Below are positions 11,521 to 23,374 of a DNA stretch of 64,000 bases, one piece after another. How positions within the stretch are numbered: the first letter of the stretch is position 1; each line of letters starts with the position of its first letter. The stretch is from Pseudeuparius sepicola (taxonomy: Eukaryota; Arthropoda; Insecta; Coleoptera; Anthribidae): assembly GCA_963920635.1 (NCBI GenBank), contig OY987301.1:57976560-58040559 (forward strand), written 5' to 3'. The notes beneath the pieces are model-generated. The model made no database searches and was not told the DNA's origin. It saw only the letters and a program-made list of their open reading frames with translations. The translations under genes were made by a program, and so were the position numbers.

Positions 11521-13101
11521 TTGACAATGTTTGAGCCAAGTCGTACAACTTTACTTTACACTGACGCTTGCCAGGATGGTATGGGCGGCATACTTATGCA
11601 AGTTACAGAAGATGGTGAAAAACCCATAGCTTACTTTAGTAAACAAACAACTTTAGATGAATGTAAATATCATTCGTTTGAGCTTGAGCTTCTTGCGATA
11701 GTTAAATCACTAGAAAAATTCAGACACTATTTATTAGGTAAACAATTTACAATTATAACAGATTGTAGTGCAGTAAAAAATGCAATGTCAAAACAAAAAA
11801 TAATTCCGAGAATAGCGAGATGGATGCTCAGCCTGCAAGAATACACTTTTCAAATACAACATAAAGCCGGAACGCAGATGCAACACGTCGATGCATTAAG
11901 CCGAAATCCAGACATTCGTACTCATGACGTGCTGATGATATCAGAAGAAGACTGGCTAAAAGAAGTTCAAGACAAAGACAAAAATATATGCGACATAAAA
12001 CAAATTCTTCTTTCTGGAGAGTATGACGAAAATCGTTCAATCTTCAAAGAATATGATCTTCGCGGAAATCGGGTTTATAGGATAACTGCCTACGGAAGAA
12101 GATGGGTAGTGCCAAAGACATGCAGATGGCAAATTGTCAAATTGAACCACGATGACATTGGTCACCTTGCATTTGAGAAGACGCTCAGTCGATTACAAGA
12201 ACGTTACTGGTTTCCCAAGATGAAACGGTTTGTCAAGAAGTATATTTCTTCTTGTCTTAATTGCCTTTATCACAAAAACGTTAGTGGAAAAAAACCAGGG
12301 TTATTACATTACATCCCAAAGTACGCAAAGCCATTTCACACCCTCCACATGGACCATGTAGGCCCTTTTGTGAAATCAAGGAATGGAAACAAACATTTAC
12401 TAGTAGTAATAGATGCGTTTACCAAGTTTGTATTTCTTCGAGGAGTTCCAAGTACTAAGACAGTGTATGTTATCCAAGAACTCAACGACATTTTTAAAAT
12501 ATTTGGAAATCCAAAGAGAATCATTTGCGACGCCGGTACATCTTTTACTTCCTCAGAATTCTCCCAGTTCTGCCTTGAGAGAGGAATTAAATTATTTAAT
12601 ACCGCAGTCGGTATGCCAAGAGGTAACGGCCAAGTTGAAAGAGCTAACAGAACAATAATCAATGGTCTAGCTTCCATGGGCGCAGACACCGACTCAGATA
12701 ATTGGGACAGCAAGCTAACTGCCGTTCAGCAAGGCATCAATAGCACAAAACATACAACTACACAAGCTTCCCCTGCTACACTGCTATTCGGTACATCATT
12801 AAGAATGGATGGTGACCGCTACATAGACGCGATGGAGAGTGACAAAGAAGATGCAATAGATGTCACATCATTACGGAAAACCGCCAGCGAAAACATGGAG
12901 AAAAACAGACAAGATCAAGACCGTCGTTTCAATAAGAAAAGAAAAGCGTCCCAAGGCTTTCATGTCGGAGACCTCGTACTCACAAAAATCGCAAGCATTC
13001 CTAGCAACAATGACAGCAAGAAACTAGTGGAAACTTACAAAGGACCGTTTAAGGTCGTTGAAGTTCTACAACATGACCGATATAAAGTAAATCGCAACTA
13101 G
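11521..13101 (+). CDS. pol: RNase H and integrase part of gypsy-type Pol
   Basis: This is 526 codons. The RNase H domain (about residues 8-130) begins with L-Y-T-D-A. It is followed by an HHCC zinc-binding domain (His near 205 and 209, C-L-N-C near 239-242) and the integrase core with D near 257 (MDHVGPF), D near 318 (ICDAGTSF) and E near 354 (GQVERANR), a complete D-D-E set. The C-terminal part has the G-P-F-K-V barrel motif of integrases. The Met at the start is not the true start; the region belongs to the upstream polyprotein and is separated from it by a frame break. No env gene follows. Confidence 0.88.
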   Translation: MTMFEPSRTTLLYTDACQDGMGGILMQVTEDGEKPIAYFSKQTTLDECKYHSFELELLAIVKSLEKFRHYLLGKQFTIITDCSAVKNAMSKQKIIPRIARWMLSLQEYTFQIQHKAGTQMQHVDALSRNPDIRTHDVLMISEEDWLKEVQDKDKNICDIKQILLSGEYDENRSIFKEYDLRGNRVYRITAYGRRWVVPKTCRWQIVKLNHDDIGHLAFEKTLSRLQERYWFPKMKRFVKKYISSCLNCLYHKNVSGKKPGLLHYIPKYAKPFHTLHMDHVGPFVKSRNGNKHLLVVIDAFTKFVFLRGVPSTKTVYVIQELNDIFKIFGNPKRIICDAGTSFTSSEFSQFCLERGIKLFNTAVGMPRGNGQVERANRTIINGLASMGADTDSDNWDSKLTAVQQGINSTKHTTTQASPATLLFGTSLRMDGDRYIDAMESDKEDAIDVTSLRKTASENMEKNRQDQDRRFNKKRKASQGFHVGDLVLTKIASIPSNNDSKKLVETYKGPFKVVEVLQHDRYKVNRN

Positions 13102-13194
13102 ATCGAGAATTCCTTATGAAGCCGTCGTGTGCCTTGAACACATGAAACCCTTTACAATCAGAGACTAAACAATACTAGTAGGTAGTCAATAAGT

Positions 13195-13400
13195 TAAGAG
13201 TGCCCGCATGCTGGCAAACTAGACATTATTAGACTTTCTGAAGACTGCCCGAATGCTGGCACACTAGACCTTATCAGACTTTCCCAAGACTGCCCGAATG
13301 CTGGCAAACCAGATCTCCTTAGACTTTCTGTAGATTGCCAGCCTAAGGCAATTTTCCTATTATTAGAATTAGAATGCCCGATTGCAGGCAACTACCACCC
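13195..13400 (+). repeat. 45-bp minisatellite in the 3' untranslated part of the LTR element
   Basis: The word TGCCCGAATGCTGGCA recurs at 13201 (variant), 13246 and 13291, with a degenerate fourth unit near 13336, a period of 45 bp. It lies between the end of pol and the 3' LTR. Its function is unknown; short arrays at this position are common length variants in gypsy elements. Confidence 0.75.
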
Positions 13401-13505
13401 ACCCACATACTTGTATTTGATGTGCAGCAAAACTTTTCTTATATTTTTTTTCTTCTTCTCTCAGCTTGGTCACTATCGGGACGATAGACATTCAGGATGG
13501 CCGAG

Positions 13506-13774
13506 TGTTACCAACCCATTGTATGGACCACTCTGTATACCTGTATCGTGGTCTTGGCCGGCTGCTCTGCATGGGATGGATGGACTACAGTAATTATTCA
13601 TATCATTCGATGTTTATATAATATAGCAAAAACGGTTCATTGCCGGGTGTTGGACCGAGGCCCGGTAGATGATTCATTCTTTGTTCGGCGTTCGTTGAGA
13701 TTGTAACATTTTTCGAATAATAAACTTTGACACATCTTTACTCATAAAGTATTATTATTGGTTCATCCCTAACA
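13506..13774 (+). repeat. 3' LTR of gypsy-type retrotransposon
   Basis: It starts TGTTACC and ends CCCTAACA, 269 bp, near-identical to 8886-9154 (clear differences at the first base, at one site near 13648 and at two sites near 13741-13746). The 4-bp flank CTAG (13775-13778) is followed by TCATGTACAC, the continuation of the host duplication interrupted at 8885. The low divergence implies a recent insertion. Confidence 0.9.
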
Positions 13775-13799
13775 CTAGTCATGTACACTTATGGTCTTG

Positions 13800-15270
13800 A
13801 AGTATTTTTTTAAAAATTTGACTAGACAAAGCTGTTTTTTTTTCGACTACAATTTGCTTTCAAAGAACACTGTCAAAATTTATTGTACCTGAAGATGGCA
13901 TAATTTTTCGCCGAAACGTACGTTGTACAACAAAAAAAAATACGATGAAATAAATACAAATTGGTAGAAACTCAGGATTTTTATTAAATAAATAAATTAT
14001 GCTTAACGTAGTAAGTGTCTTACTACGAAATAAAGAATTTGAATTTGAATAGTCGTTGCGAATGCATTGTTTCCTAAATTTTGAGGTTATGGAAATCGAC
14101 ACTCACGAGTATCGTGATGATGGTGGCTGCAGTGGTGACTGTGACGTTGCCGCTACTTTCAAATGGTGAAAGTAACTATGAAGTGGAATAACACAGTTTC
14201 CGCCACTATAGCCACTAAGGTCAAGTAACAACACCTCAAGTAAACAAATGTATGTGGAAATCACCTTAAAGTTATATCTTAGACACGACGCCATAAGGTA
14301 AGAATACGATTTATACCGCCATTATGACAAAATGACCACACTACTGAATAAAAATTAGTACTTCGCAAATTCTTCATTAAAATATAGTGAATTAGTACGT
14401 AATTATTGGTTTTACGTAACCAAGAATAATAAAAAAAATTGTCTGCGGTATTTAGGTACATAGGTACGTTTAAAAAAATGTGCTTCTCACTGTTTATTTT
14501 ATTTTTTGAAAATATTGAATATTGCGTGCTCATATTTCAAAGTATAACATCTGTGTTTGACAGTAAACTTGAAATCGTTTTGTTCTTATCTCTATCTCCT
14601 AATTAGATAAAAATAAAATAAATGCTCACAGTAGTTCTGAGTAATTTCGAGTTGGTGGGAGAAAGGCAGCAGGACGTAATAATGTATGCATGTGTATACT
14701 TAAATAAGTTGAACGAGAGAGACCCACCGACATGAAAAATAAAGAGGCAAGTAGCCAAGTTTCATGTAGGTGGCCTCATAGGTGGCTGACACGTCGCGCC
14801 AAGGCGCCACGTGGCTAGAATAAGTTGCAAAAACGTGGTGGCAACATGGCAGCAACCCAAAAAGTGTTGACTATAGAACGGTTTCTATAACGTGTCGACC
14901 ACTAGTGATAAACACTTTGAAGTTTGTACGGTAGTGGTCGTTACGTGGCGCTTACTAAAAATGCTGCTTGGTAAGGTATTTGTTTTTACCGTAATTAAGT
15001 TTTTATGCGTTTAAAACTCGTAAAAATTAATATGGTATAGTTGTTATTAATGAAAGAAAGCATTAAAATTTTTGGTAGGATAATTGGTGAAATATTAAAT
15101 GTAAGCAAAATTAATTTTCTTTAATTCTTTTAACAGGCACAACCGTCACATCTGGTCAGATAAAAACCCCCATGCTATAGTCGTCGGTTTACGGGGATAG
15201 ACCTATCGGGCCTTATATACTGACAGAACATTTAAATGGGAATAGGTACTTGTACTTTTTGAACCAATTA
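13800..15270. other. non-coding sequence, nothing recognised
   Basis: No supported gene. It includes a patch near 14640-14960 of mixed composition with short GTGGC/CACGTGG words. I see no complete repeat ends. Confidence 0.5.
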
Positions 15271-15271
15271 T

Positions 15272-15541
15272 TTGACGATCTGGCACATCAAGCTCTGCAT
15301 AAAATGTGGTTCATTCATGTCTGTGCTTCAGCTCATTTTGCCAGGCCCAGTGCGATGGCCAACTCTCTCCCCAGAATTTAATCCCTTGGATTTTTGTATT
15401 TGGGGCTACATGAAAGCAATCGTATATGAAACAGAGCCTCAAGACATGCAACAGTTACTTGCCCGAATCGACGATGCAGCTGAACAAATCCTCAACAAGC
15501 CAGGGCTAGTTATTTCCACACATCCGTCGGTCGGCAATTAA
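15272..15541 (+). pseudogene. C-terminal fragment of a mariner/DUF4817-type transposase
   Basis: The translation contains a W-P-T-L-S-P-E-F-N-P-L-D-F...W-G-Y-M-K block followed by the Glu/Arg-rich helix (residues about 60-80), the pattern around the last catalytic acid and C-terminal helix of insect DD-D/E transposases with a DUF4817 helix-turn-helix. The N-terminal DNA-binding part and the first catalytic acids are missing, so this is a dead remnant. Confidence 0.6.
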
Positions 15542-15544
15542 CCG

Positions 15545-16780
15545 TGTGAACTCGTGCCTTGAGAAAAATGATGGCTGTTGTAAATTGGCGACAGTGACTG
15601 TGTTTCGTGTTTGGTAAATTGGAGTTTTCCCGGCGTCTGGCATCCATCTGGTAGTGATCGCTGGGTACCTCACCAAACAATGGGGGTGGCTGAGGGAAAC
15701 CAAAAAGTGCCCATAAATTCGACAATTAATTTTAATGATAGTAATAGTGTAATAAACAAAAACAAAGAAGGTCAGCATTTATCAAATCCCAGATCAAATT
15801 ATTGACATACCAAGCACATCAGAGAGGTAAGCATTAACATTTGTCCATCATTTTTGCAATTTGCTCATTCATTTTACAAAAAAAAGTCACCTACAATACA
15901 AACAATCTTGTACTGAAAATATTCCTTTAAATTTGCGAAAGTTTCTTACATCTGGCAACAAAGCTAAGGGCGCAGGCAAGCGTCGATGCTCCGATATGCG
16001 CTTGGAAGCAAGTCAGTGGATAGGAGGCCAAATAGGTAAAAATGCGGTATAGAACTAAATTAATTCCGGCTTAAAAAAGTTGGAATGTTTTAATTGCAAT
16101 TTCGGTATTTTTCCTATACCCGCTGTTAAAATTAATGCATTTATGAATAAATCATCCGGTATAAAATAATATAGGCTAACAAAAGCTTGCTTTCCCTTCT
16201 ACAGATTTAATCTACAACTTTTTTCTTAGCTTAAAAATAGATTAAGGGGGTCTAAAAATAATTCGTGAACACATGATACCTATAGATACTTGGTTGGTTG
16301 AAATTTTACTTTGACTTTTTAATTTTACTGGTAGACATGCTCTAGTGGATATACAAAATGGAAGCGCAAAATATTTTTGTTGCAGGCCGAATTTTGTAAT
16401 TGTAGCATCGTCAGTTTTAGCACTTGAAGCATAACTTTTAAAAGTTTTGGACGACTTTGGAAGTAATGGGAAGTAAAGTTAGAGGCAATATTGCGAAAAT
16501 CAGTTTTTGGGTTACTCGATATAAACAAAACACTTCATTATTATGATTTTATGATTTTTTGATTTTTAAATTATTAATATAATTTATATATTTTGGATTT
16601 CTAGTTTCGAAACGAGTTTTACAAGTCACACCTTAATGGGGGCATTTCTTTCAATAATGGAGAAGGCGCTGGGACTAAACCACAGAGTTTTTCCCTAGAA
16701 AAGGGCCATTGATTTTGCCAATAATTAATCGTTCTAATTATTTTTATCATAAAGTTTTTCTTCTTTTTTCCTGGTCGTGT
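15545..16780. other. non-coding sequence, nothing recognised
   Basis: AT-rich DNA with short unsupported open frames only. No repeat ends or RNA genes recognised. Confidence 0.45.
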
Positions 16781-16782
16781 CA

Positions 16783-16912
16783 AATTAGTTTTATTTTTTG
16801 TTACCGGGGATCGACCAAAACTATAAAACGACGGGTTGTCGACGTTTTTTAAATGACAACCCGTCGTTTTATAGTTTTGGTCGATCCCCAGTAACAAAAA
16901 ATAAAACTAATT
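16783..16912. repeat. near-perfect hairpin, 58-bp arms, 14-bp loop
   Basis: 16783-16840 and 16855-16912 are reverse complements with a single visible mismatch (ACCGG versus ACTGG in the matching orientation). The loop is GACGTTTTTTAAAT. The arms extend to AATTAGTT / AACTAATT. It could be a minimal foldback transposon or a precursor-like hairpin RNA; no flanking duplication is clear. Confidence 0.85.
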
Positions 16913-16914
16913 AT

Positions 16915-18145
16915 TTTTATAAGAATTACACTCCCTATATTTATTTATTATAACCTTAAGAAGTAAACAATTATCAATACAATAATACAATATTATAATC
17001 GTTTCACTGTAATATTTATTTTATCAACTACTCTATCCTCTATCGTTGCTCTGCCATATTCTACGAACTTTTCTATTATGTGAACTTTTCAGTAGCTATC
17101 GTAGTTCTCTATCCGGTAGCACAATATTTGCTCTGGGCACCAATAACACTAATATATGGGACGTTTTCTACTATTTAGAGCTGAGTATTTAGAGGCTCAC
17201 AATTAATCTAAATTGATCCTGAAAATAAATAACATCATTAATTATAGTAATTTGTGAATTGGTCCAGCACTTACCATTGTGGGTTGAATTGTCAGGAATA
17301 TTTTCTTATCTAGTGCCCTTGCCTTTTGATGAATGCCTGAGATGTTTTGTGGACTTATGGTTGGGGGCTGGTTATATAAGAGGTTGACAAGTTCACTTGC
17401 TTCTTCTTCTTCTTTTGGGTTCGGTCGTTTAACCATTCCCCAGATCCGGTGTCTATTACACCCTTCTTGAATTTGGTTTTTTATTTCCGTTTGATCTCTT
17501 CTATGGTCGAGAGTTGTTTTGCAGTGACTTCTGGTGGCCAATTTTATCCGTTCTTTGTTGTTTACGTGAAAATGCAGGGATTGTGGACGTATTTGCGAAG
17601 GAATGGTATGGTCGCGCAGACTGCCTGTCTCCTGCCGCGGAAGTCCGTGATGCGCGTGCTCGTTCTGCGCATGACGTCGTCAACGAGGCAGTCAAAATAG
17701 TATCTGTAATTTGCTACCCTTCGTAAATTGTTTATTGTTATTGTTGCTTTAGCTATCCAGAGGATCGGCAATATGGTCTGGTTAAGTTTTGAGCCACGAT
17801 GGTTTTTCTTTTTATCCTCTATCTGGTTCCCTGATGGTTCCTGAAATCAACCCTCCAACGTCATTGGAGGGTTCTCGCCCCATTCTTGGAATCATTTTCC
17901 AAGGTACGAGTTTTTGGAAGTTGCCAAAATTGTGGCTCTACATTTTGTAGGATTTTATTCAAAAAATTCACCAAATATTGTGTACCTTGCAGTTTATTTT
18001 CGTGAGTTTGCGGTACACGAATGACGACTTTTGTCGGATTTATTGCACACTTTACACGAGTCGAACCGGTAAGTTGCCCCTCCATGTTGTCTTTGTTTTT
18101 GTCGACTTGAAACCCCTTTTCATTTTTGTAGAACTTGATGAGAAC
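16915..18145. other. non-coding sequence, nothing firm
   Basis: A moderately GC-rich patch (17570-17710) has several overlapping short frames in different phases, none with family character. A short stem CCCTCCAACG/CATTGGAGGG lies at 17850-17870. Nothing else recognised. Confidence 0.45.
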
Positions 18146-18147
18146 TA

Positions 18148-20401
18148 TACCCAATAAACATTCAAAGTTAAAATTACCTAATTTTTACTACCCAACTAGT
18201 CAGAAATTTATTTCGACCAAACCAGTTTACCTCTATATGAGGTAAAAAAGTGGAAAGTGGGGAATGAACTGGAAGTAATTTTTAAGTTAAAAATAGGTAA
18301 TATAACTTTATGGGATTTAGTACAATTGACCTCTGAAGTAGTAAAAATTAGGTAATAATTAGGTAATGTATGCCTATACTTGGACTTAAATCTGACTATG
18401 AAGAACAGCAGCTTTCTCTTTCTATTAATACGGTAAATATATTCTATAAAATGCCGATGCAATAAATGTCGTCTCTGCCGTTGACCCTATAACCAAACTA
18501 ATAGATATGCGGAGAGGTATGGAATTATTAAAGGTGTTTGGATTTTGTTGTCTGTGCAAAAATTTCCTTGTGCTTAAAATATTTCTGCATATTATAGGTA
18601 AAATACTTCGGAAAAACTCGTGCGCCTCATATATATTGTGTATTTACAAAAAAATAATTTTTTTTTTCTCATCTTCAAAAATGTTTATTAACAAAATTTG
18701 AACAGGGCAAGAAAATATGCTAAACAAACTTTTGAGGAGTTAATTTGGGTCCCAATGTGTGACTTTTTCATATTTTGAAACATAATTGCATCGGTAAACT
18801 TTTAATCATTTTGATTTCAAGATGGAGGGCATTGTTGTTTGTTTGATAGCAAATAAATTCTTAACTGTGAAGTTCCATTTTACCTATTTTTAGACTTTGA
18901 AGTCATGATTTCTTAAATCAGGGAAAACATAACAAACAATTTTGACTATATAGTTACATTGTCCCTATTAAAGTATAACGCGACCAAGAAGTTAAAGTTA
19001 CAATTAGGGTTATTTTTGGTAATAAATAAGGATTTTGGCCATATAGTTACATTTTCCCTATGAAAGGATAAAGCGACCAAGAAGTTAAAGTTACAATTTG
19101 GTTTATTTTTGGTAATAAAGGTAATAAATAAGGTGATTATTGGGTCTGTTTAGGTAGAACTTGAAACCAGTTTGAAACTGCCAGGAGCATGCGCAGTTTC
19201 ATTTTGTCGTTCCAAAAACAAAACCGCGCATGCTTCTGACAGCCATTTCGTTGTGCTGAAACAGACCTACTGCTTTGTTTGAGCCTGTAAATTTTATAAC
19301 CCTTTTGGTTGACAACACTGCCAGGTAAACACGAGATTAGGTAATAGAGACATACTTATTGCATTTAATAGTATAGCTAATAATATTAGGTATTTTACGA
19401 GATTCTTGGATAAATATCAAGAATAGGTATCCATTTATCTATTAATAGAGTTTTTCATTTCAAGCTGCCCCCGGGAAGATTCATCAATTTCTTCCGCGTA
19501 CTCTTCCAAATTAGTATCATTATATGAGGCTTCTAATATCGTATTGGTAACTGCACTTCGGGAACACTCACAGACTTATCTATCTCGCCATTTTCACAGG
19601 CTTAATTTTTTATCTTCTTTATGGCCCGATTGTGTTATTTAGGCACGTTCCTACAATACTTTATAGAAAATAATGCAAAATCCAAATTTTAAATAACAGA
19701 TTATATACCTACCTAACAGAACAAGCAACACTTCAATCTTTACATGTTCTGTGTTCACGATTCATTTTCACACTGCAAGCGATTTTTCTACTTTAAAAAC
19801 TGTTTTGGACCAATTTTACTTCATGGTAATTTTTATAAGAAATTCTGACCTTCTTTAAGCCCTTTTTACTTTCAAGTCCGAAAAACTAGTCTTTTTGAAC
19901 TTCACAGTAATTATTAGGTTACTGTATAAACCTAAAAACGACCAAAAACCTATAGGGATATAATAGGTCGAATATAGAGATTAGGTTACTTACTATCCAA
20001 CCTATTTTTGACCTAACCTACAGGGACAAATATTGAGACAAAATTTACTTCCTTATGACCTTCAGCATTTCTTAAATTATCTCTTGACTATAAGGGCATC
20101 TAGAAAGTTAAAAATAAGTAAATATTGACCAAAAAATTTTTGATAAAATTTTCCTTGTCTTCAAAGTCTGATTTTAGGTAATAATAAACTAAATTAGGAC
20201 CAAATAAAGTTTTCTAAAAGTTGAGCGTTTATGTAGTTTATAATTAGGTTAGAAATTAGTAGTTTTAGATAACAAAAATTTCTTCTTAGGTTTTTCAAAC
20301 TTTAAACGATTTTCTAAAGGAAAAAATTGGTAATATTTTACCTCCGTAGGTAATTCTCACCCAAACATTGGTAAACTTGACTAGCCCTGTTTGTTGGGTA
20401 T
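18148..20401. mobile_element. 2.25-kb non-autonomous element with TACCCAAYAAACA ends
   Basis: TACCCAATAAACA at about 18148 pairs with TGTTTGTTGGGTA at about 20389-20401. The inside is full of AGGTAA/TTACCT words in both orientations and contains an ~88-bp direct duplication (18943-19135, the unit with GCGACCAAGAAGTTAAAG). No coding capacity. Short ends with dense subterminal motifs suit a non-autonomous DNA transposon. The target duplication is not clear. Confidence 0.45.
18943..19135. repeat. ~88-bp direct tandem duplication
   Basis: Two diverged copies of a unit containing ATATAGTTACATT, GCGACCAAGAAGTTAAAG and TTATTTTTGGTAATAA lie head to tail. They are inside the 18.1-20.4 kb element. Confidence 0.75.
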
Positions 20402-20404
20402 TTA

Positions 20405-22560
20405 CTTCCAGAAGTTGTCCATCCCAGGGGTAAATTACAAGAAAGCCACCCACTATATACGTAAGCTGCTTTCACTTCGTAAGTTTTGTCGAGTTACGTA
20501 ATTGCGTAATTTTTAGGGATTTTTTATTTTCGCCGAGATTTTCACACATTAATGGTCTCCAGATTTTTCCTGTTGAACAGTTAGCTGGGAGCTGGTCTTT
20601 TATTGGTCCTGTCAGAGGCTGTGCGAGGCGGTGATAGAGGGAGGCTGCCGTGCCATTTGTGTCGGGTTAAGCAAGTGAACTCGTCCCTTCTGGATCTTCA
20701 CTTACCACCCTACCTACAGCTAAGGGTAGTTATAAGGAATAAGAGTTGATATAACCCCTATCTCCCACAGAGAAACATTTCGTCTTCACCATAAAGTGTT
20801 GTCTAAATTTTAAAATTTTTATAAATAATACTATCTTACTTATTAGTTGCACCAACTGTAGAACATACTGTGTTCCTCATTTCGTTATTAACTGTATACT
20901 TCATTATTACATATTACATTATATTATGTGATCTAAATAGTTGGTACTTACCTTGCGGTGATATATACGTGGCCCCTATTTTGTAGCACTGTTTGAAAGC
21001 CGTGCTCACGTGAGAACTGGTAAAAGATAAAATAAAGGGTTATAAGAGGAGCTAATTAGCTACCTACCTTACTAGAAATACGTGCTCAAAAGTACTTATT
21101 ATAGATCTACAAGCCTGTGATATACCCGCTGCTTGAGTAAATTTTATACCAACCTTTAACCAATATTTTCTTTCAATAATTTGCAAAATTCATATCTTTC
21201 ATTTCATTACGCAATCACCATTCGCTCTAGGAACCCACTCCCACACGCCCACTTGAGCTGGCTAGTGGCCCGTTTCTCTCTCTCTTTGGCCTCAAACGGC
21301 GCACTATAAACAAATTTGTTCGGTTATCACATACAAGGTGAACATCTTCGGCCCTGCACATAAGAACTTGATTATAACAATTTCATTACCTTGTTTCAAA
21401 GTTATAATTATATTACGGCCAATTAATCCCTTAACACAAGTACAGGTGATTTTGTGCATGAGATCGATTCAAAATCTACCTTTTAAAATTTTGCACCCTT
21501 GCGTTACCATACTGCCATTTTTCCTCATTCACCCTCCCTCCTAATTTTGCATTTTTCGAACATAAATCGAACTAACGTTGAACCGGCATCACGCCCTAGC
21601 TGGCGTGAAAATAACGACACGGAGACATCATTTTCTCCTCCTTTGAGCCCGCTGACGAGATACATTGAAATTCCGAGCGGGTCTACCTGTTAGTATAACA
21701 AAATGGCCTGTTCAAGTGGGATCTCCGACATTTGTCTACTTTCTTACACCCTTAAGGAACGAAAAAGTGTCAGAAGCCATGCAGGAAGCATCCCGAGTGA
21801 AATCATCAGATATACCTATGTACACCTAACAGAGATATTCCAAGTTGTTGATACTAAAATAGATATTTGAATTATAGCTATTCCAGATTGTAGCACGGGC
21901 TTCAAGAAAAGCAACAGGTTCTTCACTTTCCAGATATTCATAAAAAAAGAAGAAAAAAAACAGATACGATAGCTTACGCGACGCCAGGGGAGTGTACGGT
22001 GTAGACTATGTAGGTACCTGTACCTACCCACTTCTGATTTCAAACACACACACTTATAGATGATATGGTTTTAAGAAGAAATTAACATAATATGAGCCCA
22101 TTATAATCGATATGTAGCTTGTTAAACTTAATTTTTTCGAAGCTTTCAATGAATATCTTGGAAAGATTAGATAGTTGCCAGCAACACCAATTTTGGTAGT
22201 TATTATATTGATGTTGGTACCTGGACTGTTCAAAGTACTAACCAAAACCATAATCTCATCAAACAGCGGCTCGCAGAAGCATGCCTAAACGGTAGAGACC
22301 TTTTTAAACGGAACTTCTACGCCACTGCATATTCCAAGGTATTTTGATTATCTGACCTATTCTACATAAAACAAATTCTCTTGTCATAACGATGTAATAA
22401 TAATAATAATATAATAAGGGTTTAGTTTTAATTTATTTATTTTTAAGAATAATATGTGTGTGAGTGACTTAATTGTTCCTTTTTTTTATTAATCACATAA
22501 GAGAATATATAGGGCAGTTATTAATTAAAAATTTTGATGTACAAGCCTTGATTTGTGATG
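20405..22560. other. non-coding sequence, nothing recognised
   Basis: Includes a mixed-composition stretch at 20560-20720 without coding character. No repeat ends or RNA genes recognised. Confidence 0.45.
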
Positions 22561-22561
22561 T

Positions 22562-23371
22562 TATACGGGGTGGCCCACCACGAACTGCATCGATCTATAT
22601 ATGGAAAACTAAAAGTAGGAAAATTCTGAAAATTTGGCACCTCACCAGTGCCGATGGGCGCTGCTCAACTAAAATATTTTGGTGAATCTGGCACTTCCGG
22701 TTATACCGGAAGTCGAAATCCACTTTCTTATCTCAAATGGAACACCCTGTATATTATTGCATTTTTGGATTCTAGGCATCATTTTGGAACAAAAACATGC
22801 AACATGTCCTTTGTCTAAATCCAACCGTTTTTGAATTACATATTTGCACTTTTCCGAAAAAAATTACAGGTGCAGACCTAAAGTCAATTAGCAAAGCTTT
22901 TTTTAAAAATATTTTTTTATTCATATTTTGTGAACACCCTGTATCAGAACGGATTTATTTCTCAGCAGAGATCACTAGGTCAGGGCTTCTGTTACACGAT
23001 GCCAAAAATTCGTTTTAAAATTTCGCAGTTTCCTCGTATAAATTGCTAATTGACTTTAGGTCTGCACCTGTAATTTTTTTCGAAAAAATGCAAATATCTC
23101 AAAAACGGTTGGATTTAGACATAGGACATGCTGCATATTTCTGTTCCAAAATGATGCCTAGAATCCAAAAATGCAATAATATACAGGGTGTTCCATTTGA
23201 GATAAGAAAGTTGATATCGTCTTCCGGTATAACCGGAAGTGCCAGATTCACCAAAATATTTTAGTTGAGCAGCGCCCATCGGCATTGGTGAGATGCCAAA
23301 TTTTCAGAATTTTCCAAATTTTATTTTTCCATATATAGATCGATGCAGTTCGTGGTGGGCCACCCTGTATA
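22562..23371. mobile_element. 0.8-kb foldback MITE with TATAC(A/G)GGGTGG ends
   Basis: The left end TATACGGGGTGGCCCACCA pairs with TGGTGGGCCACCCTGTATA at the right. The arms are complementary for about 350 bp each, including the CTTCCGGTTATACCGGAAG palindrome (22694-22712 and 23223-23241) and CACCTGTAATTTTTTTCG near 23066. Internal ACACCCTGTAT words suggest older nested ends. The TA boundary suggests mariner-type mobilisation. Confidence 0.82.
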
Positions 23372-23374
23372 GCC

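Noticed and set aside
12336..12713. 125-codon minus-strand frame within pol
   Set aside because: Shadow of the integrase core on the opposite strand.
17570..17730. Possible small GC-rich gene
   Set aside because: Three short frames in different phases, no motif and no promoter or poly(A) arrangement.
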